The notes under the pieces: model-generated
Told to the model about the DNA's origin: nothing
The model's input: only the letters and a program-made list of their open reading frames with translations
The model's database searches: none
Part shown: positions 35,312-43,874 of the stretch, piece after piece
Layout: each line of letters opens with the position of its first letter
Position numbering within the stretch: position 1 is the stretch's first letter
Assembly: GCF_004337475.1 (NCBI RefSeq)
Contig: NZ_SJZJ01000005.1
Coordinates: 62,001 to 126,000 of the forward strand
Direction of reading: 5' to 3'
DNA length: 64,000 nucleotides
Source: Nocardioides jejuensis
GTDB taxonomy: Bacteria > Actinomycetota > Actinomycetes > Propionibacteriales > Nocardioidaceae
Position numbers and translations under genes: made by a program

Positions 35312-36604
35312 CTAGCCAGCGTAGGTCTCACCCCGTGCGTTTCCACGGAGGTCGTTGCCGCTGAGCCCGATCTCCGTCGACTGGGTGGTGGAGATGCCGT
35401 AGAGCTGGCTCGTGGTCGGGTTGTCGGAGCCTGAACGGTTGTCCGCCACGGAGATCGTCTGTGCGTTCCTGAGGTAGAGGCCGGTGCGGGCTGAATCCGG
35501 GGTGGTGTCGTTCATTCCTGTGCGCCCGTTGTCGAGGCAGCGATTGCCACTGACGGAGATGTCGCGGACGTATGCCGACGTTCCGCTGCCGATGGCGATT
35601 CCTGCGCTGAAGTTTGCGAACGAGAGGTTGTCGGCGACCACCCCGTTGCACGACTGCTGCGCGACGGTGATGCCGACGTCGCCTCCGCCCGTGACGGTGT
35701 TGCCACGCACGGTGAAGGCGGTGCAGCGGTGCAGGGAGATCAGGTCCGCGGTGCCGGGGGTGGTCGTGTCGTTGTAGTCCGTGCCCGGGCCGGTCACGCG
35801 GTTGTTGGTGATGGTCACGTTCTGGATCAGCCGGCTGTCGACCCCGTTGATCTGGATCGGCTGGCGAACCGTGCCGCCCGGTGCGGGCGGCAGGATGGTG
35901 CAGCCATCGACGAGAAGCCCGTTCAGGGCATAGGTCGCGTCGCTCCTGATCCAGATCGCGCGGTCGAGCCATGCCTTGAACGTTGTCTGCTCGATGGTGG
36001 TGTCGACGGGGTCGTATCCGAGGCGTACGGCGGTGTAGCCGCTGAGCGTGCAGGCGCTGATGGCGAGGTTCTTCGTGCCCGGTCGGGTGTCGACCCCGGC
36101 CCGGGACGGCGTTCCCGCGCTGTTGGTGATCTCGGTGGAAACGATCGAGAGGCCGGTCGTCCCAGGTGACATCGTGATGACCGCGTCGCTGACGTCGCCG
36201 TGCGTGTCCAGGACGAGGTTGCGGACGGCGATGTTGCGGCCGTTGTCGGCCGTGATGAGCCAGCGCGTGACCGGCGCCGTGGGCACCAGGCGGGGGCGGG
36301 GGCCGTTTCCCACGAGCTCGACGTTGCTCGGGATGGTGAGGGGGCCGACGCGGTAGCACGACGACGAGGACGGGATCACGACCTCGACGATGTCGAGTCC
36401 AAGTGTGGACTGGACACGTTGGGCCGCGGCATCGATCGTCGCCTTGAACGCGGAGGTGCAGTCGGTGACTCCGTCGGCGACGGCTCCGTACTTCCGCACG
36501 TTGAACTGCGTCGGCGCTGCATGTGCTGGTCCGACCCTTGCCAGAACGACGGCGCCGCCGCATCCGAGAATGACGCTGCGGCGGGACACGGGATGAGGCC
36601 TCAT
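35312..36604 (-). CDS. Tat-exported right-handed beta-helix protein, paralogue 2
   Basis: 430 residues. Tat signal S-R-R-S-V-I-L-G near 8-15, with cleavage expected after A-H-A near 29. There is no lipobox, so it is probably released or wall-associated. The mature part begins FNVRKYGAVADGVTDC and has beta-helix turns such as ITNNRVTGPGTDYND and VTGGGDVGITVAQQ. It is very close to paralogue 3 over the whole length, including DNA-level similarity, so the duplication is recent. Likely a polysaccharide-acting enzyme or binding protein for the neighbouring polymers (inference from context). Confidence 0.88.
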   Translation of the reverse strand: MRPHPVSRRSVILGCGGAVVLARVGPAHAAPTQFNVRKYGAVADGVTDCTSAFKATIDAAAQRVQSTLGLDIVEVVIPSSSSCYRVGPLTIPSNVELVGNGPRPRLVPTAPVTRWLITADNGRNIAVRNLVLDTHGDVSDAVITMSPGTTGLSIVSTEITNSAGTPSRAGVDTRPGTKNLAISACTLSGYTAVRLGYDPVDTTIEQTTFKAWLDRAIWIRSDATYALNGLLVDGCTILPPAPGGTVRQPIQINGVDSRLIQNVTITNNRVTGPGTDYNDTTTPGTADLISLHRCTAFTVRGNTVTGGGDVGITVAQQSCNGVVADNLSFANFSAGIAIGSGTSAYVRDISVSGNRCLDNGRTGMNDTTPDSARTGLYLRNAQTISVADNRSGSDNPTTSQLYGISTTQSTEIGLSGNDLRGNARGETYAG

Positions 36605-36665
36605 GGGCGGTGCCCCCCATCACTGAAGTCCTGCACAGTGAGCGCACGCCCGAGAAAAGCTCCTC
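36605..36665 (-). promoter_or_regulatory. Conserved leader of beta-helix paralogue 2
   Basis: Read on the minus strand, this leader holds GAGGAGCTTTTCTCGGG (36649-36665) and GGACTTCAGTG (36621-36631), then GGGGGGCAC just before the ATG. Both blocks recur at the same distance from the start (16 bases) upstream of paralogue 3, although the sequence between and upstream of them differs. That suggests selection for an RNA element or promoter/operator. Confidence 0.6.
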
Positions 36666-36825
36666 TGGCGCGAGTCTGGAGGCCGTGATCGGGCCGGAGC
36701 GTTGGAATCCGGGAAATGCTGGGGCGGCCCAGTTCACCCCCGGGACCAGATGGTCACGATCGGCCACGGGGGACGGAAGGTTGTCCTTCTCCCGGCTGGT
36801 GAGGCCGAGAGTGGTGGAGCGCTGA

Positions 36826-38127
36826 CTAGGCGGAGTAGGTACTGCTTCTGGCATTCCCGTGCAGGTCGTTGCCGCTGATGGTGACCCCCGTCGATCGGGC
36901 GGTCGAGACCCCGTAGAGCTGACTCGTCGTGGCGCTGTCCGAGCCGGAGCGGTTGTCCTTCACCGAGACGGTCTGCGCGCCCTGCACGTAGATGCCCGTC
37001 CGGGCTGCGGCCGGAGTCGTGTCGTTGCGGCCGACGCGCCCGTTGTCGAGGCAACGGTTGCCGCTGACGGAAATGTCGCGGACGTACGACGACGTCCCGC
37101 TGCCGATGGCGATGCCGGAACTGAAGTTGGCGAACGAGGTGTTGTTCGAGACCACGCCGTTGCGAGACTGCTGGGCGACGGTGATGCCGACGTCGCCTCC
37201 ACCGGTGACGGTGTTGCCGCTGACGGTGAAGCCCTCGCAGCGGTGCAGTGAGATCAGGTCCGCGGTTCCGGGCGTGGTGGTGTCGTTGTAGTCGGTGCCC
37301 GGGCCGGTGACGCGGTTGTTGGTGATGGTGACGTTCTGGATCGGCTTGCTGTCGGCGCCGTTGATCTGGATCGGCTGCCGGACGGTGCCGCCAGGTGCCG
37401 GCGGCAGGATCGTGCAGCTGTCGATGGTGAGACCGTTCACGGCGTACGTCTCGTCGCTGCGGACCCATACAGCGCGGTCGACCCATCCCTTGAAGGTCGT
37501 CTGACGGATGCTCGTGTTCGTCGGGTTGTAGCCCAACCGCACTGCCGTGATGCCGCCCAGCGTGCAGGCGCTGATCGCGAGGTTCCTGGTGCCCGATCGG
37601 GTGTCGATGCCGGCCCTCGCCGGCGTACCGGCACCGTTCGTGATCTGCGTCGAGGCGATGGCGAAACCGGACGTTCCCGAGGCCATGGTGATGGCTGCCT
37701 CGGCGACGCGACCGTAGGTGTCGAGGACCAGGTTGCGGATCGCAGTGTTGCGCGCGTTGCTGGCTGTCGTGATCCAGCGTGCGACGGATGCCTTGGGCAG
37801 GAGTCGGGGCCGGGTCGCTCCCGTCCCCACGAGCTCGACATTGGTCGGGATCGTCAGCGGCCCGACCCGGTAGGACGACGTGGCCGATGGGATGACGACC
37901 TGCACGATGGCGAGACCGAGTGAGGCCTTTACCCGCCTGGAAGCAGCATCGATGGCGGTGCGAAACGCATGGGTGCTGTCCGTCCGGCCATCGCCGATCG
38001 CCCCGTAGTTCCGGACGTTGATCTGTGCCATGCCAGCGCTGGCAGGTGCCGTCGCTGTCGCCGACAAGGCGACGACTCCGCCGCCTGCGAGCACGACGGT
38101 ACGACGAGAAAAGGTGTGCGCCCTCAC
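36826..38127 (-). CDS. Tat-exported right-handed beta-helix protein, paralogue 3
   Basis: 433 residues from the GTG at 38127, chosen because GGGAGG lies 8 bases upstream and the Tat motif S-R-R-T-V-V-L follows at residues 7-13. An ATG at 38160 is possible but would overlap the conserved leader. Cleavage is expected after A-S-A. The mature protein begins INVRNYGAIGDGRTD and shares long stretches with paralogue 2 (ITNNRVTGPGTDYND). The gap to paralogue 2 is 221 bases and holds that gene's own leader, so paralogues 2 and 3 are probably transcribed separately. Confidence 0.88.
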   Translation of the reverse strand: MRAHTFSRRTVVLAGGGVVALSATATAPASAGMAQINVRNYGAIGDGRTDSTHAFRTAIDAASRRVKASLGLAIVQVVIPSATSSYRVGPLTIPTNVELVGTGATRPRLLPKASVARWITTASNARNTAIRNLVLDTYGRVAEAAITMASGTSGFAIASTQITNGAGTPARAGIDTRSGTRNLAISACTLGGITAVRLGYNPTNTSIRQTTFKGWVDRAVWVRSDETYAVNGLTIDSCTILPPAPGGTVRQPIQINGADSKPIQNVTITNNRVTGPGTDYNDTTTPGTADLISLHRCEGFTVSGNTVTGGGDVGITVAQQSRNGVVSNNTSFANFSSGIAIGSGTSSYVRDISVSGNRCLDNGRVGRNDTTPAAARTGIYVQGAQTVSVKDNRSGSDSATTSQLYGVSTARSTGVTISGNDLHGNARSSTYSA

Positions 38128-38189
38128 GGACAGTGCCTCCCAACACTGAAGTCCAACCATGCGAGGGGCACACCCGAGAAAAGCTCCTC
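38128..38189 (-). promoter_or_regulatory. Conserved leader of beta-helix paralogue 3
   Basis: Minus-strand blocks GAGGAGCTTTTCTCGGG (38173-38189) and GGACTTCAGTG (38144-38154) match the paralogue 2 leader exactly. Block spacing is 18 versus 17 bases, and both lie at identical distances from the start codon. Confidence 0.6.
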
Positions 38190-38230
38190 CGGGGACGAGT
38201 GTGACAGTCGTCGCAGGGGCGGGAGTGCGC

Positions 38231-38240
38231 TTTGCGCAAA
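38231..38240. promoter_or_regulatory. Palindrome TTTGCGCAAA in divergent promoter region
   Basis: A perfect 10-bp palindrome in the 194-base gap between divergent beta-helix paralogue 3 and the WecA-like gene. It could be an operator. A palindrome of this length can occur by chance, so support is weak. Confidence 0.25.
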
Positions 38241-38321
38241 CTGCATCTCTGGACTGGACCGCCGCAGGTAAAACCACGCATCCGCGATGGATTGTCGATC
38301 CGTTGCGTATGGTTTCGGAAC

Positions 38322-39323
38322 GTGGGGGAGACCATCGGAGCAGCGGAGGCGGTGACCGTCGCCGCGGTGGCGGCACTGGTCACGTGCGTGCTCGTCCCTG
38401 TGTTCCTGCCGGTGCTCCGCCGGTTTGCGATCGACGCTCCGATCGCCCGGTCCTCCCACGTCGTTCCCGTGCCGCGAGGCGGTGGGCTGGCGGTCGTTGC
38501 GGGCATCGTCGCGGCCGTGGCGACGGCAGAGTGGATCGGCTCGGTGGGTGCTGCCTGGTACGTCCTGGGCGGCATGCTCGTCCTGGGCGCGCTGGGTCTC
38601 GCCGATGACGTGCGCAGCCTGCCCGGCCCGCTGCGGCTCCTCGTGCAGGTGGGCACCGCGCTCGGCCTGACGGCTCTCTTCGACGTGCCCGGCACCGGCT
38701 GGACGGCCATCCTCGGGTCACTGCTGTTCGTGGGGTTCCTCGTCGGCTACGTCAACGCCTTCAACTTCATGGACGGCATCAACGGCGTCTCGTCGTTCTC
38801 GGCCGTGGTCGCCGGCACCTGGTACGGCGTCATCGGCGTCCGCGGCGACCACCTCGGACTCGCGGTGCTCGGCGTGGCCGTCGCGGGCGCTGCGTTCGGC
38901 TTCATGCCGTGGAACGCCGTGCGCGCGAAGGTCTTCCTGGGCGACGTCGGCAGCTATGCGCTCGGCGGCGCAATCGCCGTCCTGGCGCTGCTGGCCTGGG
39001 CGATCCAGGTCGGCGTGCTCGTGGCGGTCGCGCCGCTCGTCATCTACGTCGTCGACACCGCATGGGTGCTGGTCAAGAGGACGCGGGGTCATCGGCCCCT
39101 GATGGATGGGCATCGCGAGCACGTCTACCAGCGCGTGCTCGACCGCACCGGGTGGCCGCACTGGGTGGTCGCCCTCCTCGTGGCGGGTGCCACGGGGCTC
39201 TGTTGTGCCGGGGTCTCGGTCGGCGTGTTCACCCGCCAGCCGGCGATCACGGCCGCGGGTCTCGTGCTCGGCGTGACGGCGTACCAGTTCGCGCCGCGGC
39301 TGGTCCCGGCTCGCCGCCCGTAG
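38322..39323 (+). CDS. WecA/MraY-type undecaprenyl-phosphate sugar-1-phosphate transferase
   Basis: 333 residues with about 10 membrane helices. Conserved motifs are LADDVRSLPGPLR (Asp pair), NAFNFMDGINGVSSF, KVFLGDVGSYALGG and the late H-R-E-H-V-Y-Q-R. It should start a second lipid-linked repeat unit by moving a HexNAc-1-phosphate to undecaprenyl phosphate. This enzyme class is different from the PglC-like protein of the first locus. The start is uncertain: GTG 38322 is used, while GTG 38352 has a closer GGAGG-like site and would remove 10 residues. Confidence 0.9.
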   Translation: MGETIGAAEAVTVAAVAALVTCVLVPVFLPVLRRFAIDAPIARSSHVVPVPRGGGLAVVAGIVAAVATAEWIGSVGAAWYVLGGMLVLGALGLADDVRSLPGPLRLLVQVGTALGLTALFDVPGTGWTAILGSLLFVGFLVGYVNAFNFMDGINGVSSFSAVVAGTWYGVIGVRGDHLGLAVLGVAVAGAAFGFMPWNAVRAKVFLGDVGSYALGGAIAVLALLAWAIQVGVLVAVAPLVIYVVDTAWVLVKRTRGHRPLMDGHREHVYQRVLDRTGWPHWVVALLVAGATGLCCAGVSVGVFTRQPAITAAGLVLGVTAYQFAPRLVPARRP

Positions 39324-39335
39324 GGTGTGCCAGCG

Positions 39336-40565
39336 ATGAAGATCGGCGTCATCACCCAGTGGTACGACCCGGAGAGCGGCTCGGCTGCGATCCCCGGGTC
39401 GATCGTGCGCGCGCTCGCTGCGCACGGCCATGACCTCGAGGTGGTCACCGGTTTCCCGAACTACCCCCTCGGTCGGCTGTACGACGGCTACCGCATGCGG
39501 TTGCTGCAGCGCGATCGCGTCGACGGCATCCCGGTCAGCCGGATCCCCGTCTTCCCGAGCCACGATGGCTCGGGTGCGCGCCGCGCGCTGACGTACCTCG
39601 CGTTCATGCTCAGTGCCTCGACGATGGGCGCGTTCCTGGTCCGGCGGGCGGAGGTCGTGCTGGTGGTGGCGACCTCCGGCACCGTGAGCTTCTCCGGAGT
39701 GATCGCCCGGCTGCTGTGGCGGCGCCGCTACGTCCTCTACATCCAGGACCTCTGGCCGGACTCGGTGCTCGCGAGCGGGATGGTCCGCGGGCTGCCCGCC
39801 CGCATCGCCGAGCGGCTGCTCCACGCCCTGTGCAACGTCGGCTATCGCCATGCCACGCGGATCGTCGTGATCTCGCCCGGCATGCGCGACGTGCTGATCA
39901 GCCGAGGGGTTCCGGCCGAGAAGGTGACGGTCGCGGCCAACTGGGCCGACGAGGCGGTCTTCCGGCCGGTCACCGTCGAGCGCGCGCCGGGCGAGCGGCG
40001 TTCGCTCATGTATGCCGGCAACATCGGCGACGTGCAGGGGCTCGAGGTTCTTGTCGAGGCCCTTGCCCAGGTGCCTGCCGGGAAGCGGCCGCTCGTCCGT
40101 CTCGTCGGCAGCGGGTTTGCCGAGCAGCGCCTCCGCGCCTTGGCCACCGAGCTGGGCGTGGCAGAGGACCTCCGGTGGGAGGGCGTGAAGCCGTTCGCCG
40201 AGATGGCGGGCGTCCTGGCTACCGCCGACGCCCAGATCATCACGCTGCGCGACCTGCCGGTCTTCCGGGCGACGATGCCGAGCAAGACGCAGGGCATCCT
40301 CGCCTGCGGCCGGCCGCTGATCGTGTCGGCGCCCGGCGACGTGGCCGCGCTCGCCCGGGCCGCAGGCGCCGGTCCGGTGGTGCCACCAGCAGACGCCCGT
40401 GCGCTGGCTGACGCACTGCGCTGGCTCTCCGACGCGACGGATGACGAGCTCGCCCGGTGCGGGGCGGCCGGCCGTGCGTACTACGACGAGCACCTGTCCA
40501 CCTCCGTCGGCGTCGCTGCCCTCGACGAGGCGCTGCTCGCGACGTACGAGGTGGCGCATGGCTGA
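39336..40565 (+). CDS. Glycosyltransferase family 4 (WbuB-like), system 2
   Basis: 409 residues from the ATG at 39336 (GTG 39327 would add three). It has a GT-B fold and opens with IGVITQWYDPESGSAAIPGSI. The N-domain helix LYIQDLWPDSVLASGMV is typical of WbuB-type enzymes, and the donor domain has YAGNIGDVQGLEVL and MPSKTQGILACGRPLIV. It probably adds the second sugar of the repeat unit. Its stop lies within the next gene (8-base overlap). Confidence 0.88.
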   Translation: MKIGVITQWYDPESGSAAIPGSIVRALAAHGHDLEVVTGFPNYPLGRLYDGYRMRLLQRDRVDGIPVSRIPVFPSHDGSGARRALTYLAFMLSASTMGAFLVRRAEVVLVVATSGTVSFSGVIARLLWRRRYVLYIQDLWPDSVLASGMVRGLPARIAERLLHALCNVGYRHATRIVVISPGMRDVLISRGVPAEKVTVAANWADEAVFRPVTVERAPGERRSLMYAGNIGDVQGLEVLVEALAQVPAGKRPLVRLVGSGFAEQRLRALATELGVAEDLRWEGVKPFAEMAGVLATADAQIITLRDLPVFRATMPSKTQGILACGRPLIVSAPGDVAALARAAGAGPVVPPADARALADALRWLSDATDDELARCGAAGRAYYDEHLSTSVGVAALDEALLATYEVAHG

Positions 40566-42660
40566 GCTCCGGGTCATCGCGTCGAACCTCCACCGCGGCG
40601 GCGCCGTGCAGGTCGCTGCCTCGCTCATCGGCGAGCTCGCCGCGCGCCCCGACTTCGACCGCTCGCGTGTGGTCTTCGAGGTGTCGCCGGCGGTGCTCGA
40701 CAACCTCACGGGGGAGGTCCGCGAGCGCGTCGACCTCGACGTCGTACGCCGCGGGGTGCGGTCGGTCGGCCTGTGGCGGACCGACCTCGGCCACGACGAG
40801 CCCGCGAAGCTCGTGGTCTTCTCGCCGGCGTGGTTCCCCGTCCGCGGTGCGCGCCGCCTGAGCGGGTACGCCGACGTCACCGCGCTCTACGCGGAGGCCC
40901 AGCCGACGCGGCGCGCGCGGGCCAAGGCCTGGTTGTCGCGCCACCAGCTCCGGCGCTTCGACACGATCGTCGTCGAGACCCAGGCGGTCGCCGACCGGCT
41001 GACCGCGCAGGTGCCGCAGCTCGCGTCGCGCCTGCACGTCGTGCCCAACAGCATCAGCGGCGCCGTCGTGGACGGGACCGCGCCGATCCCCGAGCTGCCC
41101 GCCTTCGACGGGGTCACGCTGGCCTACACCTCGGCGAACTACCCCCACAAGAACTTCGCCTATCTCGGCCCGCTCGCCGCGGCGCTCGCCGACCGCGGTG
41201 TCGAGGTCCGCTACCTGGTCACGATGCCTACGCATGAGTTCGAGCAGCTGCCCGGTGACGTTCAGGCGCGTGCGATCAACCTCGGCACTGTGCGCCAGGA
41301 GCAGCTGCGCTCGGTGCACGCTGCGGCCGACGGCATCGTCTTCCCGAGCCTGCTCGAGGCGAGCTCGGCCACGCCGTTCGAGGCGATGCGCCTGGGCACC
41401 CCGCTCTTCGCCTCCGATCGGGACTTTGTCCGTGCGACCGCCGGCGACGCGGCGCACTACCTCGACCCGCTCGATCCCGCCGATGGTGCCCGGGTCATCG
41501 CCGACGTGCTCGGTGACGGTCCACGAAGGGCGGCGGCGATCGAGCGCGGTCTTGCCCGCGTCGCCACGCTGCCGTCAGCCGGCGATCGTGCCGACCGGAT
41601 CTGGTCGCTGCTGACCAGCCCTGCCGCGGAGCCGCCGCGGCTGCTGATCGTCAACAACATGCCCGCCTTCTACCGGTCTCCGCTCTACGCCGCGATCGCG
41701 GACGAGTTCCGGGCACGCACGGGCGGGCAGACCCTGGTGGTGTTCCAGGTCCGACGGGCGCGGCGCGAGCGTGGCGAGTGGTTCTACACGCCCGATGGCG
41801 ACCACGGCTACGCGCACCGCTTCGTGCAGGACGACTACGCCTACCTGGCCGGACGCAAGCTCCCGACGCGGCCGGGCAGCGGGTTGCTGCGCAGGTACGC
41901 GCCCACCCACGTCTTCACCGCTGGCTGGGACACGTCGCTCTCACTCGCCGCCTCGCGGCGCGCTCTCCGGCGCGGCGTACGGCTGGCGGTGTGGGTCGAG
42001 TCGAGCTCGCTGACCACTACCCGTCGCAGCCGCCTGCTCGATGCCGTACGCCGCTCGTGGCTGGCCCCCGCGGACCTCGCCGTCGTGCCGAGCGCGGCCA
42101 GCGCGGCGTACGTCGACGAGCTCGCACAGCGCCACGTGCCGGACGTGCGCCTGCTCAACCCGGTGACGCTCGATCGGCTCGCCGGGACCGAAGCAGCGCC
42201 GCGTGTTGTCTTCCTGGGCGACCTCTCGCTGCGCAAGGGATTCGACCGGCTCGTCGCGCTGGCAGCGAAGCTCGGCAGCGGGATCGAGGTCCACGCGTGG
42301 GGTCGCGACACCGACGGCCTGGCTGCCGGGGGAGTCGTCGTCCACCCACCGGTGCCACTCGCGGAGATCGTCGCGGAGCTGACCTCAGCGGACGTCCTGG
42401 TGATCCCGTCCCGGGTCGACCCGGCGCCGCTCACCTTCAGCGAGGGACTGGCGCTCGGCCTGCGGATCGTCGTCTCGACCGACATCTCGTACGCCGAGCA
42501 GGCCGGCCCCGGGGTCGTCGCCGCAGACTGCGACGACCCGGCGTCGTTCGTTGTCGCGGTGGAGGACGTCCTCGCGGGTGAGCGCCCGCCGGCGTCCCGC
42601 GGGGCGGACGTCAGTCCGGAGCACTTCGCGAAGCGGCTCGTGGACGGACTCCTCGCGTGA
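40558..42660 (+). CDS. Two-domain glycosyltransferase (GT4-GT4 fusion)
   Basis: 700 residues, about twice a normal GT-B enzyme. The first unit (about 1-350) has SNLHRGGAVQVAASLIGE, LAYTSANYPHKNF and a donor motif in FPSLLEASSATPFEAM. The second (about 358-700) starts LLIVNNMPAFYRSPLYAAI and has VVFLGDLSLRKGFDRLV and PAPLTFSEGLALGLRIVVS. Both halves keep a C-terminal E-x7-E-like region, so both may be active and add two consecutive sugars. It overlaps the flippase gene by GTGA. Confidence 0.87.
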   Translation: MAELRVIASNLHRGGAVQVAASLIGELAARPDFDRSRVVFEVSPAVLDNLTGEVRERVDLDVVRRGVRSVGLWRTDLGHDEPAKLVVFSPAWFPVRGARRLSGYADVTALYAEAQPTRRARAKAWLSRHQLRRFDTIVVETQAVADRLTAQVPQLASRLHVVPNSISGAVVDGTAPIPELPAFDGVTLAYTSANYPHKNFAYLGPLAAALADRGVEVRYLVTMPTHEFEQLPGDVQARAINLGTVRQEQLRSVHAAADGIVFPSLLEASSATPFEAMRLGTPLFASDRDFVRATAGDAAHYLDPLDPADGARVIADVLGDGPRRAAAIERGLARVATLPSAGDRADRIWSLLTSPAAEPPRLLIVNNMPAFYRSPLYAAIADEFRARTGGQTLVVFQVRRARRERGEWFYTPDGDHGYAHRFVQDDYAYLAGRKLPTRPGSGLLRRYAPTHVFTAGWDTSLSLAASRRALRRGVRLAVWVESSSLTTTRRSRLLDAVRRSWLAPADLAVVPSAASAAYVDELAQRHVPDVRLLNPVTLDRLAGTEAAPRVVFLGDLSLRKGFDRLVALAAKLGSGIEVHAWGRDTDGLAAGGVVVHPPVPLAEIVAELTSADVLVIPSRVDPAPLTFSEGLALGLRIVVSTDISYAEQAGPGVVAADCDDPASFVVAVEDVLAGERPPASRGADVSPEHFAKRLVDGLLA

Positions 42661-43874
42661 GCCTGGTGAAGCGGCTCGTCGGCGCCGCGGCGACCAACGG
42701 GATCGCCCTCGTCCTCGGCGTACTCACCGGCGTGCTCACGGCGCGCGGTCTGGAGCCGCACGACCGCGGCGTGCTGATCGCACTGGTGGCCTGGGGAGCG
42801 CTCTTCGGCACGCTCACGCTGATCGGTCTCGACGAGTCGGTCATCTATCACTCGCGCGGCTCGCTCGCCCACGCGCTCGCGCATCGCCGCCGGCTGACCG
42901 GACCGGCGCTCGTCCAGTCCCTCGCGGGGCTCGTCCTGACCCTCGTCGTCGGTCTGGCCGTCGTCCGGCCGACGAACGTCGACGACGTCATCGCGGTCGT
43001 GCTGCCGCTCCTGATCGTGCCGCTCAACACGATCAGCGTGATGTCGCTGGCGCCGCTCCGCGCGGCCGAGCTGACCCGCTCGTGGAACCGGCTCCGCATC
43101 CTTCCGAACCTGGTCTACGCGGCGGGTCTCGGACTCCTCGTCGCCAGCGGGACGCTGACCGTCGTCACCGGCCTGGTCGTGCTCGTCGTCGGCAACGCTG
43201 CCACCGCCATTCTCTGCGTACGCCGGATAGCCCGTCTCGAGCGTTCGGTGACGGACGTCGCCGTGGTCGACCACGCCGCGGTGAGGGCGTATGGGTCCAA
43301 GCTGACGCTCGCGCTCCTTCCCCAGCAGCTCGGGCCCCGTGTCGACCAGCTGCTGCTTCCGCTGTTGGTATCGCCCGCGGCGCTCGGTGTCTACGCGGTG
43401 GCTGCCGCGATTGCGTCGATCGTCCTGACCGTCGCGGTCACCCTCGAGCAGGTGCTCTTTCCACGGCTCGTCGCCGAGCGGAGCGGTCGGCGCAACCTGC
43501 TGCTCCTGATCGGAGCAGTCGCTGGGCTCGCCGTCCTCGGGTCGGTTGTCATCGCCGCCGGTGCCGAGCCCCTCATCCGCGTCGTCTACGGAGCGAGCTA
43601 CACCGACGCGGCGATCGCCGTGCCGCTGCTGCTCGCGGCTGCCGTCGTCCGGGTGGTCGGATCGGGCCTGTCGGCCGCTGCGAAGGCAGGCGGCCAGCTG
43701 CGCGCGCTGACAACTGCCAACTGGGTGGGCGTGGGCGCCACCCTGGTCCTGCTGCCCTTTGCGGCGCCGCACGGGCTCGAGGCGGTGGCGCTGACCAGCC
43801 TCTCGGGAGCTGTGGCGACCGCAGTTGTCCTCGTCTCGGCGGTGCTGCGGCGCCCGGTCGGTGAGGTCGCATGA
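42657..43874 (+). CDS. Lipid-linked oligosaccharide flippase (Wzx-like), system 2
   Basis: 405 residues and about 12 membrane helices; it opens with KRLVGAAATNGIALVLGVLTGVLTARGL, a polysaccharide transporter (MOP superfamily) start. It is a second flippase, not closely similar by eye to the one at 30129, matching a second repeat-unit pathway. GTGA and ATGA overlaps link it to both neighbours. Confidence 0.85.
   Translation: MSLVKRLVGAAATNGIALVLGVLTGVLTARGLEPHDRGVLIALVAWGALFGTLTLIGLDESVIYHSRGSLAHALAHRRRLTGPALVQSLAGLVLTLVVGLAVVRPTNVDDVIAVVLPLLIVPLNTISVMSLAPLRAAELTRSWNRLRILPNLVYAAGLGLLVASGTLTVVTGLVVLVVGNAATAILCVRRIARLERSVTDVAVVDHAAVRAYGSKLTLALLPQQLGPRVDQLLLPLLVSPAALGVYAVAAAIASIVLTVAVTLEQVLFPRLVAERSGRRNLLLLIGAVAGLAVLGSVVIAAGAEPLIRVVYGASYTDAAIAVPLLLAAAVVRVVGSGLSAAAKAGGQLRALTTANWVGVGATLVLLPFAAPHGLEAVALTSLSGAVATAVVLVSAVLRRPVGEVA

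Noticed and set aside
36610..36825. Small plus-strand frame in the gap upstream of beta-helix paralogue 2
   Set aside because: It lies in the conserved leader; a similar short peptide frame at paralogue 3 arises only because the DNA blocks are conserved. No ribosome site.
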